64,000 nucleotides of DNA from Gautieria morchelliformis. Taxonomy: Eukaryota > Basidiomycota > Agaricomycetes > Gomphales > Gomphaceae. The notes under the pieces were generated by a model that saw nothing but the letters and a program-made list of their open reading frames with translations, ran no database searches and was not told where the DNA came from. Location of the stretch: assembly GCA_015179125.1 (NCBI GenBank), contig WHVA01000002.1:620001-684000 (forward strand), read 5' to 3'. Positions 54,015 through 64,000 of this stretch are shown piece after piece; positions within the stretch are counted from its first letter, which is position 1; every line of letters starts with the position of its first letter. A program made the translations under genes and the position numbers.

Positions 54015-54311
54015 TCATAAGAAAAAAGTAGTCAAAAGCCACCCGTCCGTCCGCTTCCTTTTCCTCTCAGCCTTCTCCTCCCACTTTGCTCCTCCATCGC
54101 CTGCTGCTGCACCTGCGCCATCCTCGCTTTCATCGCCTCCTCCTGCTCCTGCTCCTGCTCCATCTGTGCTTCTGTCTGCTCCTGCCCCATCCTCGCTTCC
54201 GTCTGCTCCTACTCTATCGCCGATTAGCTCCGCTCCCGCTGAACCATCGTTGGCTGCCGTCTGTGGACAGACAGAGAACAAACTGCGTGAGTTGCTCTGC
54301 ATGATCCACAT
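54015..54311 (-). CDS. acidic Gly/Ala-repeat ORF inside the hAT element
   Basis: 98 codons with repeats of the type ADGSEDGAGAD, RSTDGAGAGAGG, DESEDGAGAAAG, then a basic KWEEKAERKRKR. Low complexity; may be an artefact of CTCCTGCTC repeats on the + strand. Confidence 0.25.
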   Translation of the reverse strand: MWIMQSNSRSLFSVCPQTAANDGSAGAELIGDRVGADGSEDGAGADRSTDGAGAGAGGGDESEDGAGAAAGDGGAKWEEKAERKRKRTDGWLLTTFFL

Positions 54312-54576
54312 TCCCCTCCGACACGTTTGATTACATAACCCTTAGTTCTTCGTCCTCCCACCACTGTGCCGTCTGCGTCTATTGTAAGTGATAAGGTTTT
54401 TCTTCACATTTATATGATAAGTTACGCGCATATAATTGATCTTAACAGATTATTAATCCCTTGTGAGTGCTTTGATACTATCTACATAGTTTTTTTTCAT
54501 GAAGCTAACGCCAATTACAAGCGCAAATAGATAACTGGGTTTATCCTCGCACTCAACTCCAGGACCTAGCCCATTT

Positions 54577-54955
54577 GTGCATCCCACCTCTGTTGCAACG
54601 AAGAAGCGCACAGCCAAGACTGGCGACGGTGCCTTTTTTTATCCAAACAAGTCGAGCAACTCGGCAAGGTACGTACCATGCATTTGTGTCAACCACCGTG
54701 ACTCATTCAATCCGCAGGAACTTGTTCGCCATCAATTACTGCCACGACCATCCCAAAACGACCAAAGGAGATTTCGAGAATGCGTGGAAGATCGTTGAAG
54801 GGGACCCAGAAAAGAAAGCAGTGAGCCACTATTTCACTAGGTCTTTGTCACGTCACTTATGGATGGTACTTTACAGTTCTATGTGAAGCTGAGTCTCCAC
54901 AACAAGGCTAGCTCCCTCAAACCGGATATGAAAGGCTCGGTGTCATCCACTCTCA
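54577..54955 (+). pseudogene. captured exon fragments inside the hAT element
   Basis: Frames with apparent introns read KKRTAKTGDGAFFYPNKSSN, NLFAINYCHDHPKTTKGDFE, NAWKIVEGDPEKKA and FYVKLSLHNKASSLKPDMKG. Splice-like signals (GTACGTACC..CCGCAG) separate them. Family not recognised. Confidence 0.35.
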
Positions 54956-55498
54956 GCTAAACTCGCGAGTTCTTTTTCTTTTTTTCTCTCTGTTAACATT
55001 CTAATATTCAATAGGAGTGTTACAATGGGTGGGATCGGTGGAGAACGGGGAATCTACAGGGATCGGTGAGGAAGAAGAATCTGCAGGGGTCGGTTGAGGG
55101 CTGCGGGGGTCGGTGCCTAGCTGTATTATAGGTCAGATTAAAAATATTATGAAACCGATTTGAACCGATTGGTGCGATCATCCGATCTGAACGTCTCAGA
55201 ACCGATAGCATCATATATAAAAAATTGTATTCATCCGGCCTGAACATACATGAACCGATAAAACTGGTTGCAAAACTCGGATCCAGCATGATCACACCGG
55301 GACCACGGTTTTCACCGACCTGAACCGCTCGGACCCGGGTCATTTCTCACTGGGGCTCAGAAGCCACCGTGACACGTTACAAGCGCCCAAAATGGCTCGG
55401 CTCAAAGGGCGCCGTGACGCGTTATTGAGCCATTGGTCGTGCGGCTACAGTAGTTCTTCCCCTGGCTACTTATCAATTGTACTCATCCTACGTGGATT

Positions 55499-57662
55499 AT
55501 GTCTCCCACGAAGCATGCTCTCGACGCAGACGTCGATGCGGACGTTTCCAGGAAGCGCGCTAGACCTGAGGAAAGCATTGACCCTTCGTCGTTATCTGAT
55601 GACAGTTTCAATGACTATACAAGTTCTAACGACAGTGAAACTGCAAACTCTGACGAGCCATGGGAGCCCAAGAGCCGCAAAGTAGGTCTACACTGTCTAT
55701 TTATTCCCATGTACCATTCTACATCATAATTCATACTCGTGAGCGTAGAGATCGCTCCAAACGAAAAGGATAGCGTCATTATCAGAAACGCCAAAGTCAA
55801 AGTCGAAGACGAGAAAACAAGTGGCGGTCAAAATATCATCCAAGGCTTCTATTCTCAGTTTGGCCTCAAACATTGAACCTGGGAGACAGGATTCAGCCGA
55901 GAGACGCAAGTACTTTAATTACATAAAAGTGACTTGAATCAGCGCTTACCGGGCTTCATATGGGTCGGATTGCTCTAGTGGCCAGCGTAGATAGCGCCGT
56001 TCTAGGGAAGATAAAGAAAGCCCTCTCTCTAGGAGGTCATCAAGCAACAGGAGAGGCTGAAGCAAAGAGAGCTATGAGGTCTGTTGTCCCTACTACCCCA
56101 AGTCGCGTCAAATATCTCCAAGTGATTTTGAATAGGGTTGCGACTAAGTTGATGGCCCAACACAAGTAAGAAACGATGACGAGGCATAAAAGTTTAATGT
56201 TCACCCCGTACGTCTTGTCAGTGTTGATCAAGCAGACATCCTTTCTGCGGAACAAGACTCCGAAAAGCTGAAGCGGTGCGAGTACCCATAATTTTCATTA
56301 TATAGAGGAGGTGCTCATTATATATTCTGAAGAGCTGGACAATCGTAAGCGTCTCACCACTTATTGTAGCCTTGCACCTAGTACTTTCTTTGAGTTGAAA
56401 TTTTGAGGTTCTTTGTGGAGGTGACCGATAGCTGAAGAAGCGCGTTGATGTCCCTCATTCAATGCAGGATTGTGACTGTCAAGAGCACTAACCCTAAACA
56501 GGGGGTGGTGATTCATACATGGTCTTCGAGGGCCCGGTACGCGATGGAGATTTTCTTTGACTGCAAGTCATACTCTACAAGCATTGTGTCTGGGCGTAGC
56601 ACGAAAAGAGTCGATATAACGTTTTATGGTATTTCTTGGTTATATGATGTTGTAATCATGCCATTGATGGGACTATAAAGGGCTATGCGAGCAGACGGTT
56701 GCAGCTGCGTGTGCCTTCGAAATGGTACGACCTTACATCTCATGCCGTCAGGGCATACCTACTAGCTTTTCAAGGTGTATAATCTCGTTTTGAACTGGAG
56801 CGCACAGAACAAGAAAGCCAAAGGCCGATCCGCGAAAAAGTAGGTGTTCATCCTTATGGTATTTGCCACGAAGCTCATATGCGATGCGTATATCTGTCAC
56901 CGTAGTGCCTACTGTCACGGTGTTGGTGACGGCTTGGTCAGATTAGCTAAACAGGAGAAAAGGGAGGAAGAAAGGCTTACCTTCCAGAAGGAGACCAGAC
57001 GCCTAGAAAACGCTCGAGAAGCTGAAGAGCAAGAGCGGAAAAGGGCTATTGCGCGCTTGACGAAGATTGATAGCGGCGATTCTGGAGTTAAGAAGGAGGC
57101 GTCGGATGAAACACCTATAAAAGTCAAGGAAGAGTCCATACAGGTCAAAGTCGAAGAGGTCCCGGATCAGGATATACACTCGCAAGGCACATCCAGGGAG
57201 AATTTGTATCATGTACAGGACGACAGTGACGATGACAGCAATGATTTTGGCCACGGCGGCCCAGGTGATCCCTTTGAAGCTGAACCCGACTTCCAAGATA
57301 AGGGGGATGACGACATAGATTGGATGCTGCATGAGCTGGAAGATGGCGTTAAACCCTCTATAGACCCAGTGAAAAAAGAGGAGGACACACCTTGGACATC
57401 AGCGCAGCAGCTTACCTTGTTCCGAAACAATGCTTCGGCCATTGCTGATGTGACTATTTTGTCCCCCTTGGTTAAGCTGCTAAGGCTGAAGCTCTTACAG
57501 GACTATCTCAAACAGAACAATATCAAACTACGTAAGGGCTCTCGACGGACTGGACCCAACTTGAATAGTTGGGAGAATAGGCAGGTATACGACCAAGGTT
57601 GTAACGACGCGAAGAACATTGATATCAAAAGAAAGCGTATCAAAGACGTCGATGACGAGTAA
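55499..57662 (+). CDS. DUF2786/DUF7168-like protein
   Basis: A multi-exon gene starting MSPTKHALDADVDADVSRKR with an acidic disordered region. A DUF2786-type helical motif follows across introns: VLGKIKKALSLGGHQATGEA, EAKRAMR, then VATKLMAQHNVDQADILSAE. Next come a DUF7168-like region (TVKSTNPKQGVVIHTWSS, RARYAMEIFFDCKSYSTS, DITFYG, TVAAACAFEMVYNLVLNW) and GVGDGLVRLAKQEKREEERL. The C-terminus is long, with charged coiled-coil and acidic stretches, and ends DVDDE. Exons I am sure of: from 55499 to 55680, then after the acceptor near 55750, and 56913-57662. The exon between about 56275 and 56470 is unresolved. Function unknown; fungal members often lie near transposons. Its start lies 49 bp from the outer element at 53287-55450. 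Confidence 0.7.
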
Positions 57663-58344
57663 TGTGACTTCGAGCAGAGACGAAGTTTCCTGGATGGCGA
57701 TGCTAATGTTCAAATCTTGAAGCTGAAATGCCCGAGGCACTGACACAGGCGCGTGATATATGTATAGATCTATACAAGCTTTATATTGTCCTTGAATCCT
57801 AGCCAACCACTCTGTATTCTCGTGCGTTAAATTCGATCGGGTTGATCCTGTAACATGACCGTTACATTGACGTCAGCCCATTTTCCGAACCGAATCGTTA
57901 TCTGCTACCATATCATCGACGTCAACCCGCTTCCAGTGACACTCGATACAAATGCAACGAGTAGCCACTACTAGACTATTCGCTTCAAATAACGAAAATG
58001 TCACTAATGCATGTAGGGGTCGACTCCCTGGTATATGATCGAAAATACTGCAAGTAGATGTCCAGGACTGAGGCCGAGGCTGAAGTGAATAGATATTTGA
58101 TTGTTTTCTTGCCTGATGGCAGATTTAGACGCTGGGAAGTCCCGGATGTTTCCGACGTATGCCATAATGCTGGTCTGATTGCTCACGCCACGTCGCCACG
58201 AGCAACATGAACTTAACGTTGGGGCGTTGAGTATACATTACATAACTACTGCGGGGAAGTGTATACCTTATACATTTGAAAGTGATATAAACACCAAACC
58301 TCTCTGTCTGCAGTGAGCGTTGAGCCTCACAGCCTGTACAAGCC
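57663..58344. other. intergenic, no gene seen
   Basis: Probable promoter of the small GPI protein in the last part. Confidence 0.45.
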
Positions 58345-59036
58345 ATGATGCAGATGAAGCTTTCCACGATGATCCTTTTGGTGACTGTTTGTATCGGGTT
58401 CGGTCATTCACAGTCTCTTCCGCTCTCTATCATCCCGTTGCCGAGTAGCGGAACTGGTAGTGGCACGACGACGACAACTCAGACAACGTACGTATGCCAT
58501 CTTCTGCCCCTACGCTTATCGTTTACACCCACCTTTGGGTATTGTTGTATAGAGGCACGACGATGACAACTCAGACAACGTACGTATGCCATCTCCTGCT
58601 CCTACGCTTATCGTTTACACCCACCTTTGGGTATTTTCGTGTAGAGGCACGACGATGACAACTCAGACAACGTACGTATGCCATCTTCTGCTCCTACGCT
58701 TATTATCGTTTACACCCACCTTTGGGTATGTCGTGTAGAGGCACGACTTCTTCCACATCGACTGCTTCGCAGACAGTCACTAGCTCGACCACATCGTCGA
58801 CTCCCATCAGCACCACCATCACCTCTCCATCAGTCCCAATCACTACCAGCGTCATCAGTATCATGAGCACCACACCCTCGTCCTCTGGTAACCCGACAGG
58901 AACAAGTACAGCACCGAGCTCGGCTTCAACTCCCTCCTCCACTGGTAGCAACGGCGCGATGGCACTGCACGCACCCGCACGCACTTTTATGTGGGTAGTC
59001 GCCATTTCGGGCGTGGCTGTTATGGCGTATTATTGA
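58345..59036 (+). CDS. small secreted Ser/Thr-rich, probable GPI protein with duplicated microexons
   Basis: Exons 58345-58487, 58553-58579, 58645-58671, 58739-59036; 164 codons. Signal peptide MMQMKLSTMILLVTVCIGFG; a Thr/Ser-rich body; C-terminus APARTFMWVVAISGVAVMAY, a GPI-type hydrophobic tail. The two middle exons are identical 27-nt microexons, each adding TGTTMTTQT in phase 2. The three introns are nearly identical 65-67-nt sequences beginning GTACGTATGCCATC and ending TGTATAG or TGTGTAG. The exon-intron unit has therefore been tandemly duplicated without breaking the frame. No enzymatic domain; probably wall-associated (inference). Confidence 0.8.
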
Positions 59037-59595
59037 AGGCGATGCAATAAACTTGCATCGATCACGGGACATCGGAGCACCTATCGTGATCTCTGCATGA
59101 TGAACCAACATGCCTCTGAACTCTATCAAATATCTATATACGTACCAAGTTACGGCTCGTTGGGCGGTAATAGTCGATCCTGCAGTGTGGCTTCTATACA
59201 TCTAGGAGACGAATCGCCTGTTTCCGAATATTTTCGTATAGGTTTCTTGGACTAGTTGTAATCTACCATAGTAGCTATATGCAATAATGCTTCGAACTCT
59301 CAGATCTCAGCAGCTAGGTCAATTTAGGGTGCCCAAGATATCCATACACAGAGCTATGGCATGCACCACGGTGTAAACCATGGTCCGTAAGACGAAAAAA
59401 ATTAAATACACGACGTGAGGCTGTATCACTCCGATGATGCTGGAATTGGACAAGTGGGAAGATTACTACTTTCTCCGTGCGTGGGGGTAGGTGGTGACAG
59501 CAAGGCCCTGGGCCACGGAGTCGCAAGCATGCTGTACAAGCACATCAGCGGAAACACAACGCATATGCTATACTCTCGCACATGAACTCACTTTG
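59037..59595. other. intergenic with duplicated segment
   Basis: 59380-59610 resembles 61095-61315 in direct orientation (TACACGACGTGAGGC, GCAAGCATGCTG, ACTCTCGCA.., CTCACTTTGCTATGGC). ORFs within it are not supported. Confidence 0.6.
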
Positions 59596-60182
59596 CTATG
59601 GCTCCTTATACACCAATCGCGGATACTCCCTAAGAGGCTGGAGATGTGCTTGGATGAGTTCAGCTGTCTCTGGTGGTGTCGCTGGGCCTGAGTCCCCTTT
59701 GTCGAATGTCGTCGAGTGGTCGTCATTTTGCGAAGCCTTACGCCTGTTACAGCAGCATCTGATAAGAAAGTAGAGGGCCACACACAGAGCCGGGGGCGTA
59801 AGCGTGCACAAGGTTATAATAACCCTGTGCACGCTTACGCCCCCGGCTCTGTGTGTGGCCCTCTACTTTCTTATCAGATGCTGCCGTAACCCAATGAGTT
59901 CGCCGGCCAAGCTCCCCCCGCGGCTCACTCATTGGACGGCTTGTCTTCATGCGAATCGGGGACGTGGACGACACCCACAGCAGCTTCAGGCACAGAATGG
60001 TCCTGTGGCCCGTGCGAGAGAAAGGAGGTAGAATCCTGGCTTGAGCTCTGAGGGCCCGGGCGAGAAAGTCCTGAGGAAACCTCGCGCCTTTCAAATGGTA
60101 TCGGGGCTGCGTTTCCTTGAACCATGAAGATGAGAAGAATTACGAAGAGAACTCGGATGATGAGCTTGCAGGGGGCCACCAT
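59596..60182 (-). CDS. secreted single-pass membrane protein, unknown function
   Basis: Exons 59929-60182 and 59596-59824, one 104-nt intron; 160 codons. Signal peptide MVAPCKLIIRVLFVILLIFM; a short extracellular region (RREVSSGLSRPGPQSSSQDS and on); a membrane segment (VIITLCTLTPPALCVALYFL) followed by a basic Cys-rich stop-transfer IRCCCNRRK; then a cytoplasmic tail ending in LREYPRLVYKEP. Splicing joins SNE to VIITL. The intron acceptor (CACAG|G) and the first 70 nt of exon 2 lie within the palindrome at 59753-59883. No family recognised. Confidence 0.65.
59753..59883. repeat. 131-bp near-perfect palindrome
   Basis: 65-bp arms with essentially no loop, centred on GGTTATAATAACC near 59818. 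One mismatch near the centre (CACAAGG vs CACAGGG). The outer ends are CAGCATCTGATAAG and CTTATCAGATGCTG. Confidence 0.95.
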
Positions 60183-61291
60183 GATAGATGATGATATAAT
60201 GACGTGCGTGGTAGGTACAAATACTGTGGGTGGCGAGAGTAGACAGCAAGAGGATAACAGTGAAGTACATCTGCTACTGATTTATATACACAATGGACGG
60301 TCTGGGACTGACAGAATTCAAAACCCGCTACCCGGCTGTTTAGCGCGTGTCCACCGAGACATACAGAAAAAAATTCATGTTGGCTAGAATACATCGACAG
60401 GTAACCAGTAGCTAGAGCTGAGGCATCGCAAAGAACCCGGAGACATATATTCACATGGAAGACGCAGAGTGGAGTAGCTGTGAAAAAAAAGTCTATGCCG
60501 CAGAGACCGAGAAAATGAGGCCAAATTTTAGTACCATGCGTGTAGCGACCAACATAGCCCTAGCCTGGGGTCAAATAAAATGACATAACAAAATAAAAAT
60601 AAAAATTATTAATATCTAAGCGCCAATGAGTTGTCCTTATAATTGTTCCAAGTCTTGCACGGTACATATTTGCATGTTATTACATGCCCACGATCTACGG
60701 GTGAGGATTCAGAATAAGCAAATGTCCAATTTAAGTACCAATTTAAGTATTCGAGTCACCATATTCACTGCAACTAGAAGCTGGCCGGCTTTTCTTATAA
60801 TATTGGGACCAGCATCATCGAGACCGTTCTGAGACTGCTGACCCGGAAGGATAGATGCCGAGAAGCATATCGACGAGAATGTGAAGGTAAACTAATATCC
60901 AGAGATCCCAAGCCCACGTAATTCGAGCCAAGAATATCAGATCGATGAATCGTTCAGGATAACTAATAAACTTCACAGCAAGAAACCTGACTTTCAGCGA
61001 GAAATGGATCATCATATATGTGTTGCGAAAAGAGAGCGCATAAAATTTTTGAGACAGTTGCGTGAGACGAAAGCTAGATATGAATGCGGTAAATACAGTA
61101 TACACGACGTTACAGTATACACGACGTGAGGCGGCATCACGGTGCTGGAATAGGACTAGTGGGAATATCACTGCCTTCTCCGGTCGCGGGTGTAGGTGGT
61201 AATAGCAAGGCGCTGGGTCCTGGAGTCTTCGCAAGCATGCTGCAGAAGCATATCAGCTGAAACACGATCCTTGCTGTACTCTCGCATGCAC
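60183..61291. other. intergenic, no gene seen
   Basis: The first part should hold the promoter of the 60182 gene. 61095-61315 is the second copy of the segment at 59380-59610 and overlaps the last codons of the glyoxal oxidase. TACAGTATACACGACGT is tandemly repeated near 61095-61130. Confidence 0.5.
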
Positions 61292-63567
61292 TCACTTTGC
61301 TATGGCCCCCTGGTCTACCGGAGGAGACCTGCCGGTACCGATGATTGTTTTGTGCCCAAAGCTAGGCACGCCAGTGTTTGTCACAACGTAAAGGTACGCT
61401 GGCCCCGGGGGGTATATCATTCCATTCGGCGGTGCATGGACAGTAAGCGTAGTGTGATCACCCGAAAGCGTTGTCGTAAGTTGAACAAGGCGCTGATCCA
61501 TGTGCACACCATGGGTCGCAAAGCCAAGGTCCATCAATGAGACTGCTCAGCGAATGGATCAGAAAAAAAAGATCGTTTGTCCATCTATATGCGCACCTGT
61601 AACGCTGGTCACAGAAGAGGCAAGGGTAACGTGCAGAGTAAATGTGGTACCAAAGCCGATGGTACCAGGTAAGCCGGTGTAACTTGGCCGGGGACCATTC
61701 AAATATGAGGGCGCCAACCATTCAACTCGATATTCTGTTGCATATTTAACCGTAGACACGTCGTTGTTTGGGTTGGAACCCGCCAACATTATCCTTCCGT
61801 CAGGGGTAAGAGTTGCAACAGAATGATACATTCGTGCAATTGTCGACTTCGGAAGATCCGCTTGAGAAAAACGAGCTCCCGCAGCAGCAGTGGGATTGTA
61901 TAAAACGCCTTGGAATGCAGGGTTGTCTGCATTGGACGCTCCAATCCTGTTCGCGACCTGTGAAATCGGATTAATAGCTTTGAGACATTGCCACAATTAG
62001 TACCTACATTTCCGTAGCCTGCGACCCCCGTCTGGGCACCATTGACCAGGAAAACTCGACCATCAGGAAGCAAAATTGCATCCACCATGGTTCTGGCTTG
62101 TGGCATCGATTCAACATGCCACCCAGCTGCAATGCCGGCTGTATTCAACACCATACGAATGCATTGTTTTGAAGCCGGCGTTTGGGAAGAAATTGTTGCT
62201 GAGTTGACAGTGTCAGATATAGTAGAGCCACCACAAATGAGCACTTCGGGAGTGTAGTTGTTGGTGGGTGATAGCGGCAGAAGAACTGCGGACGCCGAAA
62301 AGGGAGACCTATAAAGATATGTATCAGGGGGCAGTGACCGAGAAAATTCAAATTGAATGCAACCCACGTAACGCGCACTCCATTGGGTATTCCCGGAAGC
62401 CTCCTTTCCACGTTAGTTCTCCAGTTAAAGATCATTGCCTTCGTGTTGGCCGCAATGAAGAGCGTCCCGTCTGGAAGTTCTAATATGATAGGAAAGTGGT
62501 TTGCATTGAGAGTATCTTTCAGAAACTACATGAAGATTAGGCGACACTGCTAATGAAGTAAGTCGAGAAGTAAGCAGACACCTACCTGGCTGGGAATCTG
62601 CAATCCATTGTGACCATTGATATTTTTTGGGGGGAAAAACTCATAAGTTGGGTTGAGCATCGATGCGCTGTCGATAAACCTGCAATATTAAATTTAATCA
62701 ATCAATCGAAGTGGGAGGAAAATACGCCTAGTCGCACCCGCCGTTGAATGAGCCACCAAGGATGATGACCGATCCGTCATCAAGCCTCGCAGCGCTTGGA
62801 TACCACCTGTTTGAAGTCATACGAACACGCGTGGGACTTTCAAAAATGTCGCAATTGCCCGTGTTGCAAGGCGTGAACATTCGAATAGCCTGCAAGCCAT
62901 TCGTGTTGCCTTATATTCAAATTCAATATAAGAAAACATGAATGTTTATGGATTAATCAGTATATACCTGTGCCAACGACAGGATTCCCCCCTGCACAGA
63001 TTGGTTAGCGTAAGCCTTTAATAATCAACAATCCTGTTGAAACCCACCAGTGTCGATTAAAGTTCCATTGGAGAGGTGTGCACCTGGAGAGATGTTATGT
63101 CAGCAATGGATCAATCTGTAGTGGATGGCTTAATTCGCACCGCCAGCACAAAAAGAGTTGCTCTGGGGATTGAGAGCCCTCACAGCATCATTCGTGATGT
63201 CGTACTCTACTACCCATGCCCGCTTCCCGTTGTTGATCAGAGGGTTTTTCTCAACCTTTAGAAATGCATTGGGGAAACCGAAGTGGGTCATGAGTCAAGA
63301 CATTACATACCTTGTCAAATATGACTGCTTTGGTCTCGGAAACTATGGCCATTTGCATGGCAGCCACGCCGGTTGTACTGAGTAAAGGATTTTAGAGTGA
63401 TAGTTGACGAGAGTATGGTGGTATTACCCATGCTGAGACAGTGACCAAGGCCCTGATACAAAGGCACGGGCTGCGAGCTGGTGTATAGTGGAATTCGGAG
63501 TTGCCGCAGCGAGGGCTAAAGCGGACAGGGACACCTTCAGCAATGCGCAGCGAAGTATGGCCTGCAT
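61292..63567 (-). CDS. glyoxal oxidase-type copper radical oxidase (AA5)
   Basis: Exons 63428-63567, 63311-63377, 63141-63255, 63048-63083, 62968-62991, 62738-62909, 62586-62679, 62368-62525, 62008-62308, 61597-61957, 61292-61542; ten introns of 50-60 nt; 572 codons. Signal peptide MQAILRCALLKVSLSALALA. Kelch-like beta-propeller with NNGKRAWVVEYDI, GGNPVVGTGN, PDGTLFIAANTKAMI, PDGRIMLAGSNPN. The copper-radical ligands can be placed by comparison with Phanerochaete GLOX: the Cys of SFCAGG and Tyr of SNRWYPSAARL (Cys-Tyr cofactor), Tyr-His of ARMYHSVATL, and His of GFATHGVHMDQR. The C-terminal domain ends PPVDQGAIAK. The enzyme oxidises aldehydes such as glyoxal and methylglyoxal to acids, releasing H2O2 for ligninolytic peroxidases. 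It looks intact. Confidence 0.93.
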
Positions 63568-63782
63568 CTTTCGAGTACCTGTTTGGAATGGAGGGGGAGT
63601 TGACACAGAGGCGATGGTCGTTATATAGAGCTGTAGACACAGTCAGCAGACGAGCCAAGTGACATCCCCGACGACTCACACCGTCCCCAAAAAAGACATA
63701 CCATTCAAGGGGTTTGCTTTGTACATGGCACTTCCAATGCACATGATTTTCAGGGTGTAGAATTCTGCGCTCTACGGACAAT
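63568..63782. promoter_or_regulatory. 5' flank of glyoxal oxidase
   Basis: 215 bp between the glyoxal oxidase start and the stop of the next gene on the same strand. No element resolved. Confidence 0.35.
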
Positions 63783-64000
63783 TCAAGGCGTTAGATTGGC
63801 AGGCACAATCAACGCCGCGGCGTCTTCGGAGCTGCAGCGAACGAAGTAAGTATTCGGCCCTCGTCATGAACTATTCTTAAACAAATAAACTTACAATAAT
63901 ATTTCTGGCTGATTTGCTTGCCATGATACCCATTGGAATGTGATATCAGGGTCAGAGGCAGAAGCGAGAGATCCAACAGCTATAGTACCCATAGCCAAGC
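63783..64000 (-). CDS. 3' end of an unidentified gene, cut by the right edge
   Basis: The open frame at the edge reads MGTIAVGSLASASDPDITFQ followed by WVSWQANQPEILL (63895-64000), splices through GTAAGT..CTGCAG (63832-63894) to SEDAAALIVPANLTP and stops at 63783. The Met may be internal, as the frame is open upstream to the edge. Not recognised from this fragment. Confidence 0.5.

Larger units (their letters stand above)
53526..55353. mobile_element. hAT-type element, 1.83 kb, with 8-bp target duplication
   Basis: Termini CCCAGTGAGAAATG (left) and CATTTCTCACTGG (right) are inverted repeats, flanked by GGCTCAGA on both sides (53518-53525, 55354-55361). Subterminal GGGTCGGT/ACCGACC motifs are clustered. 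No transposase is visible. The interior holds unrelated coding-like fragments, so it is a non-autonomous element with possible captured sequence. Confidence 0.85.
53287..55450. mobile_element. outer inverted-repeat element interrupted by a hAT element
   Basis: The left end (CTAGCTACACGCCACGACCA then ATGGCTCAA) is matched inversely at the right end (TTGAGCCATTGGTCGTGCGG then CTACAG). TA lies outside each end (53285-53286, 55451-55452). Without the nested hAT insertion it would be about 330 bp, a MITE. Confidence 0.65.

Noticed and set aside
59804..60031. + strand ORF beginning MHKVIITLCTLTPPALC
   Set aside because: It copies the minus-strand membrane exon only because of the palindrome, and loses all similarity outside it.
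59314..61234. Minus-strand ORFs 59314-59526 and 60815-61234 as paralogous genes
   Set aside because: They are similar only because both lie in the direct duplication; neither has a domain or consistent frame outside it.
1..64000. tRNA, rRNA or other structured RNA genes
   Set aside because: I looked for cloverleaf arms with T-loop GTTCRANYC-type boxes and found no convincing candidate by eye; a covariance-model scan would be decisive.

Overview
This is a eukaryotic nuclear window, almost certainly from a basidiomycete fungus of the class Agaricomycetes. The genes are split by many 45-75 nt GT-AG introns. The recognisable families are fungal (Kar5/Tht1, FLILHELTA/Mrx11, Opi3, Tah18, Pcs60-type ligase, DUF2786-like, glyoxal oxidase). 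The repeats are typical of mushroom genomes: KDZ-associated cysteine-cluster gene, Helitron helicase, Copia/Ty3 LTR debris, hAT MITEs, and serine/threonine-rich GPI proteins. A secreted glyoxal oxidase and a peroxisomal oxalyl-CoA-synthetase-like enzyme would suit a wood- or litter-decay lifestyle; that part is inference.

Layout. 1-7.3 kb is transposon debris: a gag-like ORF running off the left edge, a dead Copia gag, a dead KDZ-associated CxC gene, a LINE ORF1 zinc-knuckle remnant and a hAT MITE with a perfect 8-bp target duplication. 7.3-12.6 kb holds two divergently transcribed housekeeping genes, a Pcs60-like acyl-CoA ligase (-) and a Tah18/NDOR1 diflavin reductase (+). 12.6-18.4 kb is gene-poor, with a minisatellite interrupted by LTRs. 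18.4-26.4 kb is a large inverted repeat whose arms each carry a PEBP-family secreted-protein gene, intact on the right and scrambled on the left, flanking a pyridoxal-reductase-like aldo-keto reductase. 24.1-33.4 kb is a mosaic of two diverged segmental copies that have kept different genes: PEBP in one, a serine-repeat secreted protein in the other. A frameshifted aminoglycoside-phosphotransferase-like gene lies between them.

36.1-45.2 kb is the conserved gene-rich core: Kar5/Tht1 nuclear-fusion protein (+), FLILHELTA mitochondrial protein (-), ARPC5 (-), Opi3 phospholipid methyltransferase (-), a chimeric pseudokinase (+) and an SDR (-). 45.2-55.5 kb is transposon-rich: Helitron fragment, kinase-like fragment, a duplicated 5' end of the SDR, a TA-flanked inverted-repeat element, and a hAT element nested in another inverted-repeat element. 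55.5-64 kb has a DUF2786/DUF7168-like protein, a small GPI protein with tandemly duplicated 27-nt microexons, a secreted/membrane protein whose intron-exon boundary lies inside a 131-bp palindrome, a glyoxal oxidase with its copper-radical ligands present, and the end of a further gene cut by the window edge.

The genes do not form a pathway cluster. The most unusual items are the pseudokinase that has lost all three catalytic signatures and is fused to a second kinase C-lobe, the microexon array, the palindrome across a splice acceptor, and the rearranged PEBP inverted repeat. Exon coordinates were worked out by hand from reading frame, splice signals and family expectation; they are models, not transcript evidence.
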